Virus record (IMG/VR): IMGVR_UViG_3300032309_001623
Location: 1-55,037 of that record
Reading direction: 5' to 3' (one strand)
Length of the DNA stretch: 55,037 nt
DNA from: a virus
Numbering within the stretch: the stretch's first letter is position 1; every line of letters begins with the position of its first letter. The notes below the pieces were generated by a model. The model saw only the letters and a program-made list of their open reading frames with translations, was not told the origin of the DNA and made no database searches. Both the position numbers and the translations under genes were made by a program. Positions 51,501 through 55,037 of this stretch are shown piece after piece.

Positions 51501-54500
51501 TTGTGAGAATAAAAAGTGCACGATTTGGTTTAATAACACAAGAATTTCCAGATGGAAAATTGGGAATGGTTTATTCCGTAACGCGTAACTGGACTACAGG
51601 AATAGTAAGTATAGGAGTATTAGTATAATATGCAAACACCAATTAATTCCAGAGATTTAGCTCTGCAAAATACTAGTCCAAGAGTACTTGGTATTAATAC
51701 TAATTACGTTAATTTAACTTGCCCTACTCAACAGTTTAAGTATGGTACAGATAATGCCCCTCAACCTGCACTGGCTGTAGTTACAGCTAGTTTAGTTGGC
51801 TCATTAACTGGTACTGTAGTTTTTGTAACCACTGGTCTAACCCCAGTACCTACTGCCAGCGGCAACACCATAACTATTAATCCAGAACACATGACTGGGG
51901 ACGTAGTTACAATTAATGCTAGTTTAGTGTACCAAGGTGCAACTTATCAAGCAGTGCCAATTACAATTTCCAAGATCTTTAACCAACTAGTAGCTAAAAC
52001 TACTAGGGCTATTGACCTATTGCCTGCTTATACAGACGGATCAGGGTACACTTTACCTGCTGCAGATAACTTTATTGAGCTTTACAATGGCGTAGTAAAG
52101 TTAGACAGTAATGTTGTTTACGGGCCAGCAACACAAACTAAGGGTGGTTTAACTGCTGCAGTTAATGCGTCAACAGGCCAGATTACCTTAACACAGGCAA
52201 GTTCAAATACCTGGACTAGTAACTCAGAAAGTTTTACTTTTACCGCTACACGAGGCGGCATTAGTTATAATACTACTTATACGATAACTAAAGCTAAGCA
52301 AGGTTCGGGCGGTCAACAGTTAGCAGAAGCATATTTATATCAGTGGCTTTCAACAGAACCAGTTACGCCAACTGGAACTAGTACATACACTTGGGCAACC
52401 CAAAGTCATGTTTATAGCAATACAGATTTGTGGAGAACTATAGTTTCTGTAAATCCAGGCGGCGGAGCTAAACTGTGGAAGATTACCAAAGCCGTAACTG
52501 CAGAAGCCTCACTAACAGTAACTCAAGCTAGCTTTACTTGGGCTGGTGGAACAGTTAGACAAATTTCTACAGAAGCTAATGAACTAATTAAAACAGCGCT
52601 TTTAAAAATATATAAAGTAGATGTAGGTCTTCCTGTACCGCCAATTGGTAGTAGTGATTATGCCTGGGCAACAAAAGCTATACAAGCAAAACCTAACTTA
52701 CCCGGACAACCAGGTAATCCAGTAATTCCTATTGGCTGGTCTTTAACAGAGCCAGAAGTTAATCCTGGATTTACACTATGGCAAGCATCAGTTTCAATTA
52801 TAGATAGTCAGGGTTCTTCCCTTACTAGTGTAGACTGGACTACTGCTAGCATTACTGCTATAAGTTCTTCAGGTAGAACTGGTGTTAGTGCTATTACTGC
52901 TGTATTAACAAATGATACTCATGCTATTCCAACTGATTATACAGGCGAGACCATTAATCTTAGTAATAGCGGTACAGATTTATTTATTTATGAAGGTGCA
53001 ACAGCATTAGTTTATGATGGTGTAGGAGATACTGCCGGTAAATTTAAAGTTACTGCAGCAGTTGATGGCGTTACTGTTGGTACACCTGCTGTAGTAACTG
53101 TTGATGGTGTAACAGGTGTTAGATACCCTGACTTAGCTACTGCTGATTTTGCTAAGTCAGGTACAGGCAGTGTTACATTTACCGTTACTGGTATTAGAAA
53201 CATAGCTTCAGGACAGACTGCAGGAGCATCTTTTAGTTATACTGTAAAGCAGTCGTTTACTAAAACTCCTGGTGGTAACCCAAGTGTTGTACACTGGATT
53301 ACCTCTAGCGTTAGTGCAATTAAAAGCACTACTCCAGTTAGTGGAGCAGCAGCGTTTACTCCTGCGTCAATAACTTTTACTAATAAAAAGTCTGTTGGCA
53401 ATATTACTACAGACTACACAGGCTATGTAAAGTTTTATAGAAACGGTACGGAGGTAACCTTAAATCCTAATAATATTACTTCATATACATATACCGTTGA
53501 AGCTGGAACTACTAGTGTAAAATATGAATTATACAGCGAGGCTACGTTTGCTAGCGGTAGTTTACTAGACTCAGAAACTGTGCCAGTTGTTGCAGATGGT
53601 CCAAAAGGTGACAAGGGCGTTACTGGTACTGCTAGTATTACTGCTGTGCTAACAAACGATACCCATGCTATTCCAACTGATAGTCTTGACACAGAAAATA
53701 CTAGAGTTCTTACTAACAGCGGCACTGATTTATTTATCTATGAAGGTGCTACTGGACTAGCCTATACTACCGGAGCACTTGGCCCCGGTACTTTTAATGT
53801 TGCAGCTACAGCTACAGGTGTGACAGCTGGAGCAACTAGTACAGTTACTATTAATAGTGCGGGTACAGTAGTTGCAAACGGTACCGCTGGTGGCATTATT
53901 GGCGTTAGATTTGCAGATTTAGCTACTGCTGCTTTTGCTACCAGTACTACAGGTAAAATTATATTTACTGTAACTGGTCAAAGATTAGACGCTACAGCGT
54001 TTACTTATACTGTACAACAGTCGTTTAGTAAAACACCTAGCGGTGTAGCAGGTCAACCTGGACCCGCCTATTGGCTTATTAGTAGTTCTAGTGTAATTCA
54101 AAGAACTACTCCTGTAACAGGTAACCCAGCTTTTAATCCGACTACAATAACATTTACAGCTAAAAAATCCGTTGGTACTACTGTTAGTGACTATGCAGGA
54201 TTTTTAAAGTTTTATAGAAATAATGTTAACGTACCTTTTGTACCCCCATTGTCCGCTAATACTAGTTCGTACACTTATACTATTGAAGCAGGTACAACCA
54301 GCGTAAAAGTTGAGCTATATAGCGAAGCTGCATTTACTAACTTACTAGACTCAGAAACCGTGCCAGTTGTTGCAGATGGCGGCAAAGGCGACATAGGTGT
54401 TACAGGTAATTCTGCTCGCAGAGCTTATGTGGTAGCAACAGGTACACCTGCAGGTACACCTGCTACATTCACTGCAACTGGAGACAAGCTACCTCTTACT

Positions 54501-55037
54501 GATGATACACCGCCCGTATCAGTATGGTTTGCAGGAAAAACTTGGCTATCAGCTGCACCAAGCACCGCCTTAGCTGCTGGCGAAACTCTTTACCAAAGTG
54601 ATGGTGTGTATGTAACTGGTGGCAATACTACTTGGGGCTACCCTTATATTAGTGCGCTAAAGGTGGGTGCACTATCCGCAATCACCACAAATACTGGTCA
54701 ACTAACCATTTCTAATGGCACAGGAACTGGGTATATTAAAGGTGGGGAAGCAACAGATCTTACTACGGGTAAAGGTTTTTATGTTGACAACGATGGAAAC
54801 CTACGAGTAGGTACTCCTGGAGCCGCTCAACTAAAATTTGACAGCGGCGGCTTAACTATTAGTAATGCTCAAGGCAGTAATATTTTTACAGTTGTTAGCG
54901 GTGCCCAGGACGCAGCTGCAGAATCTGCACGACTTGCAGGTTTAGCTGAAGGTAATGCAACTACAGCCGCTAATTCAGCAGCTGCAGCTGTTGCTGTTGC
55001 AGGAAGTGTTACTTGGCTTGGCGATAGTCAAATTACA

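Overview
This window is part of a tailed double-stranded DNA phage genome with a long, probably non-contractile (siphovirus-type) tail and an HK97-type head. The right half is a complete packaging, head and tail gene order: TerS, TerL, portal, protease-capsid, connectors, tail tube, frameshifted chaperones, a 2407-residue tape measure, tail tip. The host is unknown. The phage carries a tmRNA gene with tag ANDSQFALAA, which resembles betaproteobacterial tags, and the gene is circularly permuted, an arrangement known from alphaproteobacteria, cyanobacteria and some betaproteobacteria. That makes a freshwater-type proteobacterial host a reasonable inference, not a demonstrated one.

Layout. (1) 1-13.6 kb, minus strand: a ClpP-like protease (cut by the window edge), the two-piece tmRNA, 20 tRNA genes, many small phage proteins, a 1022-residue glycine-rich tail fibre with its partner, a UV-damage endonuclease, a low-molecular-weight phosphatase-like protein and a dATP/dGTP diphosphohydrolase-like protein. 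Several tRNA spacers are closed by long stems that touch the CCA end of the tRNA before them. (2) 13.6-22 kb, plus strand, divergently transcribed: endolysin, metallophosphoesterase, ThyX, MazG-like protein, and a tightly overlapping run of small genes ending in the first of four paralogous helix-turn-helix (HTH) proteins. (3) 22-29.1 kb, the most unusual part: about 2 kb with hardly any credible genes but several strong promoters, tandem hairpins and terminators, then minus-strand small genes (three more HTH paralogues, two SprT-like metallopeptidases, a PQ-loop transporter, a DEDD exonuclease, a HAD phosphatase). The gaps between them hold a repeated plus-strand promoter plus stem-loop cassette. 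The octamer TTAGGGTC recurs through this region. (4) 29.1-55 kb, plus strand: morphogenesis. An auxiliary set (LpxH-like phosphoesterase, family 2 glycosyltransferase, class II aldolase) sits between TerS and TerL, and a Dps-like protein and an HNH protein lie between TerL and portal. The last gene, a tail-tip protein with repeats, runs off the window.

How it fits together. The tRNAs and tmRNA would support translation late in infection; ThyX, the diphosphohydrolase and MazG-like proteins shape nucleotide pools; the central region looks regulatory, with HTH proteins, a shared operator-like motif and candidate small RNAs. All functions are read from sequence by eye. No database search or folding program was run.
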